Source: Gnetum montanum | Lineage: Eukaryota; Streptophyta; Gnetopsida; Gnetales; Gnetaceae | NCBI GenBank assembly: GCA_015680685.1 | Contig: MNCI01029488.1 | Coordinates: 52,356-109,473, forward strand | Direction of reading: 5' to 3' | Length of the DNA stretch: 57,118 nucleotides | Shown here: in pieces, positions 32,286-44,275 of the stretch | Position numbering within the stretch: position 1 is the first letter of the stretch | Layout of the letters: the number at the start of each line of letters is the position of its first letter | Notes under the pieces: generated by a model | What the model was told of the DNA's origin: nothing | What the model saw: only the letters and a program-made list of their open reading frames with translations | The model's database searches: none | Program-made: the position numbers and the translations under genes

Positions 32286-33690
32286 AGTGCAACGCTAGCT
32301 CACATCCACAACCCTACAAACAAGCGAGTGTGCACACTTTTAAGTTTTTAGACAACACGAGGTGGGATGCTACATTTCCAGAACATAGTTCATGATGCTA
32401 AGGAAACACCATCTAGAACACATGTAGCATCACCACCCTTGGCATCTTGCTGAGCTTTCGAAGATGTTGTTTGACATCTTGCTAACTTTCTAGGAGCTAC
32501 CACTACCACCGCCACTCATCCTAGCAGTAGCTTCTACCATCAACACCTGCTGTTGGAGGCCTAGCACTATTGTGGCCCAGTCACAAGATTTCCATCCTCT
32601 ATCCCTTGCCATTGTCCAAGTCCAAGAGGCGTCTAGCTGTTAGACTTCTCACATTGTAGCTGGACTGCGTGATGTTTACCTTGGGCGAGGAATCCTAAGC
32701 ACCTACATCATTACTACTCCTAGTCTCTTCGGTTCTACCATTTCCAGCCTACCATAGTCAAGGTCTATGCTACCCTTCTTGCTTTGGACATCGCACACCT
32801 TAGCAACAATACTCGCTAGTCCAACAATGTCTAAAGTAAGTGGGACTTTGCTCTCACTTCACCTCATGGTTGTTTGTTCTAGTTTTCTCTTGCAGGATAC
32901 AAACCAAGATGGCATCGTTCAAAGATGCGCTTCACCACAAAGGCCAAGATACTACATTGCTACAAAGTATCTACTTCGCTTAACCTTGCTACTTGAGAGT
33001 ACATGCCCTACTCTCCCTTTTTAGCCAGGTTAGCCTCCATTCCTTATATACTTCCAATTTTCCATATCCTCTTTACAAGCTTTCCCATTGCATACAGACC
33101 TCCCACATGCCCAACCATCAAGTCCATGATGGGTGTAATGCAACTCATCCCATGGGAAGCGTCTATAGGTAGGTCAAAGCCCCACTTGGATGTAACACAA
33201 CTCATCCCAGGGAGGAAACACATATCCTATAATAACAACCAGGTTTCTCACAAGTGAACATGGGTGTACAGCAAAGGAAAAGCACAAAAATGCAAAAGAG
33301 CAAAAAAGCTCAAAAAATGAAGGTGCCTAAAAAATGGCACAATGTGCTACTTAACACTTGCTTTGGTCATAAATTAGCCATCGCTAAGCACTCTGGTCAG
33401 GTCAAAGGCTAACAAAGAAAGACACCCATGTGTGATGACTTCCTCATAAGCACTCCGACAAGGGATCACGCTATGGCAATAGTTTTTCAAAGCATTGTAT
33501 CTCACACTCATTCCTTCCCTAAACTTGTTTTCTCAACTCCATCCCTTACCCCCTATCCTACATCACTTTCCCATAACTCTCAAATGTAGTAGAGCATCAT
33601 CTAAGTGGACACTAAAGGGTTGTGTTGGTGTCTAGTTCCTCATGGTGTTTCGTATTCTTTGTCGACGTCTCTCAGGTAGATCCTCCAAAT
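32286..33690. other. Spacer between integrase and polypurine tract of E1
   Basis: No coding similarity is seen here. TTCTCTTGCAG at about 32886-32896 precedes a segment similar to the E2 29041-29094 exon-like stretch. A direct repeat of about 60 bp occurs at 33125-33215 (AACTCATCCCA twice). An A-rich stretch lies at 33260-33345. The last 60 bases share a conserved GTGTTT...TTTGTCGAC block with E2. Confidence 0.5.
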
Positions 33691-33696
33691 GTCAAT

Positions 33697-33705
33697 AAAG
33701 AGGGG
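33697..33705 (+). promoter_or_regulatory. E1 polypurine tract
   Basis: AAAGAGGGG is identical to the E2 tract, five bases before an LTR start TGAAACACCAT. Confidence 0.85.
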
Positions 33706-33709
33706 CCAT

Positions 33710-35974
33710 TGAAACACCATAAATTTTGGGATTCTCATGACACAGTAGTCCTAGAATTTGGACAAGGGTCCCTACAAGCATGGTATCACATTGGACTGCA
33801 CAGACCATGCCCTCTACAGCACAGTCAACATGGCATCCAGTCATAAGGCCATTTTGCATGAAAGAGGCACTAGGGGTAGATCATACAATCTGGCAAATTT
33901 TCTATCTCCTAGGCTGATAGGCTTGCTACACCCTCTAGCTTTCCTGGCTTGACACATAGCTTGGCTAATGGTCTACCTAGGGACTAGGCTAGGAGTTGCC
34001 AAAATTGTTTAGGATGAACAAAATAGTTCAGCAAGTTTTTTAATTGTAGAAGCCTGCTACGCTACGCTGCACTGCACAACCTAGCAAGCCTTGGGGAGAC
34101 TGATTTCACCAAAAAGATGCTGATTGAAAATAATTCAATCCTTTGGGATATCTTCCCCACTTCATCCTTGATACATGAGCAACATAACATAGTAAAAATG
34201 TGGAAAATTTCATCAAAAGTCCTCTTCACTTAAGTGCTACATTGTGCTACGCTATGCAATGTAGCACAACGTATAGGGATACACTCTGGAAATACTCCTA
34301 CTCAAATGGCTCTGATTGAGTAGGCACATTTATCCATGTTTCAATTATCAAACAGGTTTGCTCTACTAACATGCTAGGACATAACTGACATCCCGCAACA
34401 AAACATTTGCAAGATTAAGTCAGAATTTAAGCCAAACTAAGTGCTACACTACGTAGTGTAGCACAATGTAGTGAGGACAAAATAAAGGAAGGCCCTATGC
34501 CAAGTGGTTTTAGCAAAAGGATCACACTTGGCCATACTTTGGCCTCCAAGACTGATTTTCCCACTTCGCCCTCAAGCTCCAAGAAAATTTTCTTGACAAA
34601 GCATTGCAAAATCAGGTAAGGATGCATGTCATATTGGTTGCTATGCTGCACTACACTACATAGCATAGCATGGCGTAGCAAGGATGCAAAACACCAAAGT
34701 GTGCCAAGGGTGAACTCAGCAGTTCCTAAGACCTTTCAGCATGAAAGAAAAGGTTGTAGTTTCTTGCTTGGCTAGGCCATAGATAGGTATTTTTGAATTA
34801 TAGGCAAGATTTCGTCTAAGATCGGCAACTATGCTACATAGCATAGCACAGTGTAGCATGTGTGTATTTACACTACACCAATATGCTAGATAGTGTAAAC
34901 AACATAACACTTGCATAGGAGCCTCAAGACATCTTCAGTTAGCTACAAAACTTGTTAACAGTAGTTACTCTCATTCCAAAACCTCTCCAAGAGGAAAAAT
35001 TGAAAAGTTTTCCTTGTTTTGCACTCCCTAACTATCCCCAAAGTTGTCCTTATGCTTAACCTTGCTCACAAGAGTAGGGAAGATGTAGTCTTGGAGCACA
35101 GGCTCCACTTTGCATTCATTGTTGGTAGTTTTCTTTGCAAAAAACATAGCAACTCACTGGACTTTAGCACATGCAACATGAACAGTATGTTCATAGCGTA
35201 GCAAACTTCACATCCAACATTACACAATAGCACGGCATGGTCATGTTTACACTTTGTGGGACCTAGGACACATGGCATCCAAATTGCATCTTTCTTTTGC
35301 TTCTGGCCCTATAAATACCTTGACAAAAAAGCTTTGAAGGGTTGGCTTTTGAATGGTTGGATTTAAAATGCATCTTTCCCATGGTTGGCTTCTTCCATTT
35401 TTCGTGTGGTTTGCTTTTGAGTGTGTTTGGCATTCTAGCATCTTGGCTTCTTGGAAATTAGTGTTGGCAAGCAAACTGGCAAGCGAAAGGACCCTGTTAG
35501 CAAGTTATTGATAGAATTTCAAGGATTTTTGACCATACTTCTTCATTGCAAGCTGTGCTTGTCCCCACTGCCATCTATTGTACACCTCCCTCACTCAAGC
35601 AAAGATCAAATCCCCCGATCTTGGGATGGTGCATTTTCTCACCCAAACCTGCTTCATTTTGTTTTGTTATTTTCATGTTTTGCATTATTCATAGTCAATT
35701 CATATTTTTTTCTTATCATTCAACACAAATATAACATCTTTAAAAACAACATTTACAAAAGGTTATTGTACACCAATTAAGTCCCTGTCTAATCGACCAA
35801 ACCATTCAGGGCACCCCGCATCCGTTTACATCCAGCATAGCCCTCACATGGATCCGGGGTTAGGTTGTATGCCCAGTGACCTCTCAGTGTTCCAGCCATC
35901 GACATTTTTGGTTGTTACAGCCTGTGACTAAGAATCTTTGGTTTTTTTTCTAGTGACTGAGATTTTCCATTGCA
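33710..35974 (+). repeat. E1 LTR (about 2.26 kb), possibly shared with E1b
   Basis: The LTR begins TGAAACACCATAAATTTTG like the other family LTRs. It holds GCTACGCTACG/GTAGC word clusters at 34050-34080, 34225-34275, 34440-34470, 34635-34680 and 34825-34895, a TATA box (35310-35317) and a tail with TTCCAGCC. The end is placed at TTGCA 35974, ten bases before a primer-like site at 35985. An alternative end is GTTACA at 35919. Confidence 0.75.
35310..35317 (+). promoter_or_regulatory. E1 LTR TATA box
   Basis: TATAAATA is preceded by TTCTGGCCC, about 1.6 kb into the LTR and about 660 bp before its end. This resembles the arrangement in E2. Confidence 0.6.
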
Positions 35975-35984
35975 ATAATTTTCT

Positions 35985-36000
35985 TGATGTTAGGAGGGCC
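35985..36000 (+). promoter_or_regulatory. Decayed primer-binding site right of the E1 LTR
   Basis: TGATGTTAGGAGGGCC differs from the E2 site TGGTGCTAGAAGGAGGGCC by two transitions and a three-base loss. Its position just after an LTR suggests that the LTR opened a second element (E1b). Confidence 0.55.
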
Positions 36001-36975
36001 TTTGTCTAAATTCTATAGCCAAATCTAATTTCCCCCATAGCCAACATTGCTTGCCTACTGGAAATTTCTAATTTTTGTAGCAAAAAACTTTGAAGCTCCT
36101 TTTGAAAACTCAATGCTATCACTCAACCTCCTATAGTAGAAACCCCAATGTTGAAGTTGTGGGGTGGTTGGGTGTTGATTTTTCCAACATCTACTATGAA
36201 TTTTAGTAATCAAACTCAACATTGAACACCCACACACAACATTCAACCTTAGCCAAAATTCTCATTTCAAAACCAACATTTCCATCATTACCTACCAAAA
36301 GCACTTTCCCCCTTCCTTTTTGGTTGAATTTGGCAATTTTTGAAACCATTTTTAGAAAGTTGTAGTTTTCTATTTTGGTTGTCCCACTTTCCTGCCTTTT
36401 GCCAACATTGGTTATAGAAGGTGTGAGATCCCTCCATCTCACCTCCTCTTACCCACCTACTACCTTCCCCTCCCCCTGCAACACTTGGGGGTGTGACAAC
36501 TAGGAGACCAATGAGGGTGAAGCTTGACCTCAACATTCTCAACTTGCCATTTCTGGTAAAGGGGTAAACTCGTGCCCCCCCCCCCCCTATCCCCCACTTA
36601 CTACCTATAGTAAGTAATTTATTGTTGACCATTTTTTCCTATTTCCACAAGATTTAAACTTCATAGCCATTACAACTATCAAAATTTGCATCCTTTTCAC
36701 TACACCTTTAATAGTTTTCACCCTCCTTTTTTACCAGTGTTGGCTTTGTAAGGTGTGAGATCCCCCCATCTCACCCTCTCTTTCTTCCCTACCACTTCTA
36801 GGGCTATGATAGCTAGGAAGCCAACATTGGCATCAAGGAGTGTGACAATTAGAAGGTTAGTGTGGGTAAGCTACCACCTTTGCACCTTTCCATTTTGGGT
36901 AAGGGAGTCTACCCCAACCCCTTACCCACCCCCCCTACTTGCTATTTATAAAAATAAATGTCTTATACCTTAATC
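36001..36975 (+). other. E1b leader, with about 330-bp direct repeats
   Basis: This is noncoding. Two copies of a block starting GGTGTGAGATCCCTCCATCTCACC (at 36419) and GGTGTGAGATCCCCCCATCTCACC (at 36750) are followed by similar CCACCTACTAC/TTACCCACC and TGCTATTTA segments. A third similar block lies at about 50500-50640. The palindromic word CCAACATTGG and relatives recur (36035, 36405, 36820). A run of C lies at 36576-36590. Confidence 0.55.
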
Positions 36976-38000
36976 ACATGTAGCCATATGAACAAAGTTA
37001 ACATAAGTGATGATTAGGAAGATAATGACTAGTAACCACACATTTTACTATTTAAGGACATAGGCCACTTAGGTAGAAGAAGTCCATGGAATTCAACTGG
37101 ATCATGCATACATGCTTATGATTCATATGTTTTGGCATAGAGAATACTCACTACTCATTAGCTATACTCCTAGACTCCTTGGAGTAAGCACTTAAAAAGC
37201 AGAAAGATTGTGAGTGATAAATAAGAATGGTTTCTAACCAAGTAGAGTTGTTAGAAGTCAAAATAAGAGTAGTAATATGTTCAAATAAAACTCTCCTTTC
37301 AATGCCTATTGGAGAGAAAGAAATAAAGCTATAGAGTTTCAAAGAGCATTAATGGAATGAAAGAGATCAACTTTGGCAATGATTCATTCCATGACAAGTC
37401 TATGGATCTTTGTAGTAGCATGGAAGAGGTGGGGAAAAAATCACTAGATAAATAAGAGGTGGTATAAAAAAGAGTACTACAACTTGTTAAAAAAAGAATA
37501 AGATTTTATTTGTAGAGTAAAAAAATAAGAAATCTATTTATTAAATAGTCCAAGTTAGAAGAGTTATTTGAAGATTTTGTAAATAGTATGGTCATTACCA
37601 CACTAGAAGAATAATAGAGAGGCCCATAGAAGGAATCTACAGAAGATGATGATATCATCTCGAAGGAGTTGAAAGCCTATGAGAAAGAATAAGCAAGCAT
37701 CTGATGAAGGATTCCAAGTTTAGCTTTTGACATGTTAGACATAACCAATCTAAGCTTGAAGGAGATAGAATAAATAATATTAGAGATATATAAAGAAACA
37801 CAAGTAAGCATCAAAACCTTAGGTAATAATTTTATTCCATTTCATCTAATTGAAAAAATAAAATAAAACTAACCTATTTATTTTAATTTTTGTATGCAAG
37901 CATTTAAGTATAATCATTTGGCAATCCCAATAGTGCTATAGCTTGGTTTTCCTAGTAGCGCAATGCTTGGCAACCTCATCTTCTTCCTCCTCTAACTCCG
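36976..38000. other. Unassigned AT-rich stretch, probably E3 LTR or leader
   Basis: I see no coding similarity, no tandem repeat and no matching LTR partner. It lies between the E1b leader and the first recognisable E3 gag. A long purine-rich plus strand (37420-37760) is notable. The E3 5' LTR should be here but could not be delimited. Confidence 0.3.
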
Positions 38001-38239
38001 ACTGAAGCTATAGAGGACATGATCATGATGGAGATGATCAATGGGACAAAGATGATTGTAGGGTTCATCAAACTAGTAGAGACCAGGGGTGTGGGCATTC
38101 AAGGAAGGCCTACCACCACAAAAGAAGGGATAACAGAGGACATCATAGGTATCATGGCCATCATAGAGGCTATGACTATGATGAACCTTTGCTTGTAATA
38201 AGAAATATGTTGAATATTGTAGAGGTTGTAAGAATTTCA

Positions 38240-39215
38240 ACAAGACATGTGAAAGATAGTAGAATTAAAAAGTTGGATATGAACAATATCCTCAAGTTCA
38301 AAGGATGACATAACTCAGATCCACAAAATCATCTTCAAGAATTTCACAATGCTTGTGCCTTGCAAAACATTGAAAACGAATGGCAAAAACTAAAGCTATT
38401 CCCAAGGATACTCATTAAGGAGGTTAAAACCTAGTACTAGTTCTTAGAATTTGAATCAATCAAATGATGGAGTAGGATGCTTAAACTCTTTAATGATAAG
38501 TATCAAACGTACTCCTGAGTGTCCAATCTAAGGAAGAAAATCTAAGGGTGGAGACAAGGAGCACATGAATCCTTGGATGCGGCCATGGGTAGATATTACT
38601 CTTGATTGCACAAGTGTTGGGGCCATGGCCTTTATCAAAGGGAGATCTAAATAAAAATGAGGAGAGATGTGGGGGTCTATGCCAAAGGGAGACTTTCAAA
38701 GCTTAGAGTCCATCAGATCCAAAGGTTGAATGAGTAGGTGGCCAAAGAAGAAGGGGAGTTGTGAAAAAGGCAAAGTGAGATGGAGTACAATCGGGATCCT
38801 TCCATCTAAAAAAGAAAAGTCTAATTCTATGACAATAAGGAAGAGACACCACTTAATGAAGTGATGCAATGTAAAACTTTGTTGATCCAAAAATTTGTTT
38901 ATGAAATATCAGCCAAGGTAGACAAAATGTGGAATTCTTTGGATGAAAAATTCCAAACAGATCTTAGAATTACCAAGTAGTCCAAAGAGCAAGATAGCAA
39001 TTATGATCAAAGAAGAATGAAAGAAGCTAAATGTGCCCATCAAAGGAGTAAGGGAAAAGCTACTACAATTAAGGAGGTTGCGGAATCTAAAACAGATGAT
39101 GGTAGTGAGTGTGACACTTACCAATATGAACATACTAAGGGATGTTACCTAATTGTATCACACTTCCAAAAATCTAGGGTATACATGTTAAATCCTAGAT
39201 TGTCAAAAAGGTAAG
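38240..39215 (+). pseudogene. E3 gag remnant
   Basis: Near 38290-38470 a frame reads SDPQNHLQEFHNACALQNIENEWQ and KLKLFPRILIKEVKT in consecutive pieces, the capsid block of Athila/Tat gag (DPxxHLxxF...LFPxxLxxxAxxW). A Cys/His cluster CDTYQYEHTKGC at about 39109-39144 is the zinc-knuckle remnant. Many stops are present. Confidence 0.65.
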
Positions 39216-39879
39216 CTCTTAGAAGGTTGGCTTATTCTCAAGGAAACTACAAGTACTTCCACCAATAGCAAGTCTAGTATTTGAGTGGAGCTCCATCCCA
39301 ACCTTATGAGTAGTATCAGCAATGGTAACACCCAGAGTCACGGGGGATGCCACCACCAAGGTAGCAGTATCCTTACTAGAAGCCAGATCCATATGGATAC
39401 TATGTTTTGCAACTAATTTCTCCATATGACTCTTCCATTCACTCCTTCTTTTAGCACCACTACTATCCTCTTGAATATTATGAAGCTTAATCTCATTCTT
39501 TTGCATCTGTACCTTCATCCTTAACTCAAATACTATCAGCTCCATCCATGGAGGGAAAAATTCCTACCCAATAGTAGCAAAGAAATGGCACAAGGGCTAT
39601 TAACTTATAATTGGCTTCTTAGCCAAGTGGTTCAAAGAAAAAAGACCTTTCTTTGAAACTAGTAGTCATTCTAAGCCCTCACAAAAATTTGCGGTCAATG
39701 ACAATGCTTCTTCCTCATCCTCTGCAACCTTATTCGAGGTCCCTTCAAACTGTCTTCCAAAGTGCATATTGTGATGTTGATCCATGTAGTTACAGACTAG
39801 ATTAAGGTTGGCCACCTACCTAGGAAAAAAATTTTATTTTGGAAATCCCATCATTTATTTGTGAATTACTAGGAATGAG

Positions 39880-40143
39880 CCTTACAAGTCTCTTATGGAC
39901 TCAAGTTTTGGTGTGAATTTGATTTTGCACGAAATGTACAAAGCTTGGAATCTACCTCCACTCAAGAAGAGCAACATTCATCTTGAGTTGGAAAAGCAGT
40001 TTATGACTTTTCCCTTGGAACTAAGAGAGGACATTGTGACCATTGTGACCATCATCTATGGATGGCTCTATCCTATTAACTTCCTAGTGATCCATGTTGA
40101 TAACTACAAGGGAGACTTCCCAATCATCATGAGAAGGACTTAG
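39880..40143 (+). pseudogene. E3 protease remnant
   Basis: MDSSFGVNLILHEMYKAW (39895-39948) sits where DSGSxVNxxP...L is expected. NFLVIHVDNYKGDFPIIM (about 40078-40131) replaces the FxVxxxxxxYxxILGRPWL end. Catalytic Asp-Ser is kept but the Gly is lost. Confidence 0.55.
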
Positions 40144-40589
40144 TTGAGCACCATAGATGCACAACTGGGAATCAAAGATCTTTCCTTGGAAATTTCTAAG
40201 GAAAATGAATTTTGAAAGATCAATAGGAAGCACATTCCATGCATCACATATAGTGATAATTGTATGTAGAAATTATGGACTATAAAAAGCACATCTATCA
40301 CAACATGCAGACAATGTGTCAATGTGATAGAAATTCAAAGTTTTTTGTATGAAGCAGCCACAAAATAGGAAGAAACCTAGTGGCTGATAACTGATCCTTA
40401 TAGTAGCTCAACAATATGCATGGAACCAACTAAGAGTATTACTAGAGCCCATGGTGAAAGCTTGGATGAACTAGAGTAAGTTCATCACCAACTCTCTAAT
40501 GATGAACTTGATAAAATCAACTGGAAAGAGTTGGAGATCCGTAAAAGCTTTAAACATGAGCCCTTGAGCTAAAACCTTTACCAATTGGA

Positions 40590-41430
40590 ATGGAATATGT
40601 CTTTTTAAATAATAGAAAGTTGGTTATTATCAATGCAAATCTTGCTCCTACAAAGAAAAAGAAGTTGTTGAAGGTGTTCAACAAATGGCCAACAACTTTT
40701 ACTTGGTCTTATCCTAAACTCACGAGAATTGATCTTAGGATATGCCAACACCACATCTACATAGATCCTTTCATCAAGCTAAAGAGGCAACCATAGTGGT
40801 GGTTGAACCCTAAATTGAAGCAGATTGTGAAAGAGAAGATTAGCAAACTCCATAAGATGGGGTTCATATATTCCATTGTGGATAGTGAGTGGGTTATCCC
40901 ACTTGTAATAGTGCCACAGAAGGATGGCAAATGGAGGGTCTATATCGATTTCAAGTTGTTGAACATGGAAATTTATAAAGATCACCTTTTTTGCCATTTG
41001 TGGACTAGGTGTTGGACACCATTTCTAGGCATTGCTACTACAACTTTTTGGATGGTTATAGTGACTATAATCAAATTTAGATCACACTAGAGGATCAGGC
41101 CAAACCAACATTCACAAGTCCATGGGGGACTTTCTTATACAAAAAGATGTTTTTTGGCCTATGCAATGTTTTTACTATATTCCAATGCCTTATCCTAAGC
41201 ATCTTCCAATAGTATATTGGTAGTAGGGTGGAAGTCTTCATGGATAACTTTTCCACCTACTGAGCTACATTTGACCAAGCCCTGGACTATCTTAAGCAAG
41301 TGCTAAAAAGATGTGTGCAGAAAAACCTTAGGCTTAAAAAGTAGAAAATCCATTTGATGATCCAAGAAGATATTGTTTCTTCATTAGGAAAAATGCTTTT
41401 CACTACTACTAATGATTCATTGAGAATTTC
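40590..41430 (+). pseudogene. E3 reverse transcriptase remnant
   Basis: CQHHIYIDPFIKLKRQP, KMGFIYSIVDSEWVIPLV and QKDGKWRVYIDFKLLNME (40740-40975) match the N-terminal part of Athila-type RT (CxHxIxL...RQPQRRLNP...GxIYPIxDSxWVSPV...RVCIDYRxLN). The catalytic box near 41230-41250 reads VFMDNF in place of (Y/F)MDDF. Downstream decay is severe. Confidence 0.75.
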
Positions 41431-42010
41431 TCTAAGATCACTAAATCATTGATGAAGCTAACAAAGAAAGATGCTTCATTTATCTAGATCAAGGAATATG
41501 AGCATGCATTTCAACATCTCTAGCATAAGCTCATTGAAACTCTAATTCTATGAGCACCTAATTAGTCTAGACCTTTTACATCATGATGAATGCATTGAAT
41601 TATGCCTTGGGAGCTATTTTCATGTAGTTGGATGATCAGAAACATCCTTACTACATCCATCTCATGGTAGGGTATTATTAGCCAACACATTTCAAGGATG
41701 CTCATCACTTTTTTTACTCCATGGTAGTGGTGTTAGCCTTGAAGAAATTTAGGTACTATGTGCTTGGGTACAAGGTCTTCATGTACACAACCCACAGTGT
41801 AATCCCATTCTTGATGAACAAACCAACAATGAGCCCCCATGTCATACGATGACTAGTGATCTTGTAGGAATTCAATCTTATGATGGTAGATCAAAAGGGG
41901 GCCAAGAACATGGTTGTTAACCACTTGTCTTAGTTGTGATGGAATAACAAAGAGGAGAAGAGTGCATTATCATATTAGTTTCCTGATGAACTCCTCTTTT
42001 TTGGGGCTAT
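41431..42010 (+). pseudogene. E3 RNase H remnant
   Basis: Pieces such as LKKFRYYVLGYKVFMYT (41740-41790) and VDQKGAKNMVVNHLS (about 41887-41931) match the end of Athila-type RNase H (KFRxYLxGxKVxVxTDH...KGxxNxVADHLSR). Confidence 0.65.
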
Positions 42011-42259
42011 AACTAAACAAATGAAAACTAAACCCAATTTATATGAACACATTCTCACCTATCTTTTCACTTAAGAGTTGCCATAAGAGTGGGACCATAG
42101 GAAGAAACAATAGTTTTTTCACTAGGAAAAATGCTTCATGGAAATTAATGGACACCTTTACAAGGTGTGCGTTGATGGTTTGGTTTGTTGGTGTGTTCCT
42201 AATGTTAATCAACTACATGTTCTCCAAGGTTCTTACAAGGGCCCTTGTTGGGGCCACTA

Positions 42260-43291
42260 TGTTGGGAGACACATGACCATTAAGATTCTCATGGTAGGGT
42301 ATTATTAGCCAACACATTTCAAGGATGCTCATCACTTTTTTTACTCCTATGAATGCTGCCAATGTGATGATGGAATAACTACTTGTATGAAGAAACATTA
42401 GTAGTGGATCCAACCACTAGAGCCCTTTGACATCTAGGGCATTGACTTCATGGATTCCATCATACCCATGTCAAATGGAAAGACATACATCATAGTCACT
42501 GTTGACTATTGTACAAAATAGGCAGAAGTTGTAGCTATCACTGATTACACATCTTTCATGGCTACTTGATTTGTATAACAATATGTTTTAAATATGTTTG
42601 GGATGCCATGTGCACTTATTTTTGATAATGATACTCATTTTATAGGCACTACCTTTCTGAAGCTTTATGCAACACTTGGAGGTTGAGCATAAATTAATAA
42701 CACCCTACCATCCCTAAGCCAATAGTCATGCAAATATTACAAATAGGGAAATAAAAAAGATACTAACATGAACTATTAATAAATATAGGAGGGATTGGAG
42801 CATGAAACTCAACAATGCCCTTTGGAATTATCACTTCACTTGGAAACTTCCTATTGGCTACTCTCTCTATGAGCTTATGTACAAAAAGTTACCAATACTT
42901 CCAATCTAAATAGAGCTTCGTACACTATCAACAGCTTGTGACCTTGACCTTGACCTAAGTCTAGGAAAAAAAAGAATGATTGATAAACCTTGACTTACTA
43001 GAAAAGAACTAATTTGTAATCCTATCATCTAACGAGTTGTGTAAGGCATTCAACAAGCAACAACATGATCTTAGAATAAGGAAAGTTAAATTTCAATCAA
43101 GAGATAGGATCCTCTATTGGAATCCCACACACCTACCACAAAGAACCAAGTTTCAAATGTTGTGGGAGGGGCCTTATGTTATCTATAAAACATTTCCTTC
43201 TAGGTCCATGTTAATATAAAAACTTGAAATCCCAAACAAGAAATTGTTGGTCAACATGCATAAAATCAAACCTTTCCATGAGCTTAAGTGA
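42260..43291 (+). pseudogene. E3 integrase remnant
   Basis: Near 42270-42700 frames read KILMVGYY, the CCQC zinc-binding remnant, GIDFMDSIIPMSNGKTYII, VDYCTK and MPCALIFDNDTHF. These match GIDFMGPF...YILVxVDYxSKWVE and GxPxxIISDxGxHF of integrase. The C-terminal part (43037-43291) includes QSRDRILYWN, MLWEGPYVIYKTFPS and HKIKPFHE, ending near 43291. One 67-base stretch (42286-42352) repeats 41664-41730 almost exactly. Confidence 0.75.
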
Positions 43292-43725
43292 TCTAGTGAC
43301 AAAAACACCTTAATAGATGGATAGGCATGCTTAATTTTTTGGATCTCCTCCTTCCAACTCAATCATGATCTTAAGAATCTTAGTAAAAGAAAAGAGAAAG
43401 TTATAACTTAAGTTAATCAAAGATTTAATAAAAGCTAATGTGCATTTTTTTAAAGAAAAAGCTAATATTTACTTTTTGTTTTTAAAAGATAACATTTAAT
43501 TTTTCTAATTTTATAATTTCTAGGTTTACTAAAATGAAATAATCTATTTTTTAAATTGAAATTCTCTTTGACATGATTCCAACGATACCAATTTCATTAA
43601 AATCTGACTTACTGATTGAAAGATATGGTAATTCTTAGATTACATGTAGTTTTAAAAAATTAATTTAAATGTTTTTTTTTTTTTAATTTTAACTTCTTCT
43701 TTTTTAAAAAAAAGGAAAGCGTAGG
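43292..43725. other. AT-rich stretch after E3, no feature recognised
   Basis: Poly-T and poly-A tracts dominate (43436-43480, 43670-43715). No coding similarity and no LTR terminus could be fixed. Confidence 0.3.
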
Positions 43726-43752
43726 AGGTCTTGAGTTCAAACCCAAGCCCCA
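43726..43752 (+). other. tRNA T-arm/B-box-like fragment, possible SINE relic
   Basis: CTTGAGTTCAAACCCAAG folds as a T-arm-like hairpin and contains GTTCAAACC, which fits the polymerase III B-box GWTCRANNC. No A-box or full tRNA is evident upstream, and the flanks are poly-A/T. A SINE fragment is possible but weak. Confidence 0.3.
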
Positions 43753-43884
43753 AAAAATTGTATGTAAAAAAATTTTTATTAAAAAATAATAATAAAAAAT
43801 TAAAAAAATTTGGAAGGGCCACAACGGGTTTGAAAGCCATAGTTGGTCATGCTTCTAGCCATGCCTTGCTATTAACTGTAGCTG

Positions 43885-44275
43885 ATAGTTGTGTAAGGAT
43901 TGGCCCTTGAGCCAGCCCCAAGGGCAACCCATTGATCGTGCTTGCCTTCTACTACCTACTACCACAACGTTTCATGCTTGCCTTCATCCTTTGCCATTTG
44001 CAATTGCACTGCACCTACCTTTTGCTACCTACCACCACACCTTGCCATGCTTTCCCTCCACCATTTGCCGTTGATGTGCCTGCACCCTTTGCCATCTATG
44101 GTCATACCTGTACATGTGCCTTCCACCGTCATGCCACATCTACACCTTTCATCACTGCATCACACCTACACCTACGCCTGCCACTACACTACCCACTACT
44201 ACACTTGCCATCACCTGCCTACTACCTATCACCAAAAATTGCTTCCAACACTATCAAAAACTACCTCTAGCACCA
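43885..44275. repeat. Low-complexity CTACC/CCACC-rich region
   Basis: A degenerate pyrimidine-rich simple sequence (CTACCTACTACC, CCACCACACC, CACTACACTACC) produces several overlapping plus-strand frames of His/Pro/Tyr-rich peptide. It is not a gene. Confidence 0.7.

Larger units (their letters stand above)
31402..35974 (+). mobile_element. E1, right part including LTR
   Basis: This is the remainder of E1 after the E2 insertion: integrase C-terminus, TAAACT array 3, spacer, polypurine tract (33697-33705) and an LTR of about 2.26 kb. The LTR is also followed by a primer-site-like sequence, so it may be shared with a second element to the right. Confidence 0.8.
38001..43291 (+). mobile_element. 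E3, Athila/Tat-like gypsy element, heavily decayed
   Basis: This covers gag, protease, RT, RNase H and integrase remnants in the normal gypsy order. Stops occur every few dozen codons. LTRs were not found. It appears to lie in the leader of E1b. Confidence 0.75.

Noticed and set aside
35451-35780. Plus-strand frame of 109 codons
   Set aside because: It lies in the U5 part of the E1 LTR after the TATA box, in AT-rich sequence, with no homologue among the family.
43726-43752. Possible tRNA gene
   Set aside because: Only a T-arm-like hairpin is present; no acceptor stem, D-arm or anticodon arm can be placed. Kept as a weak SINE relic only.
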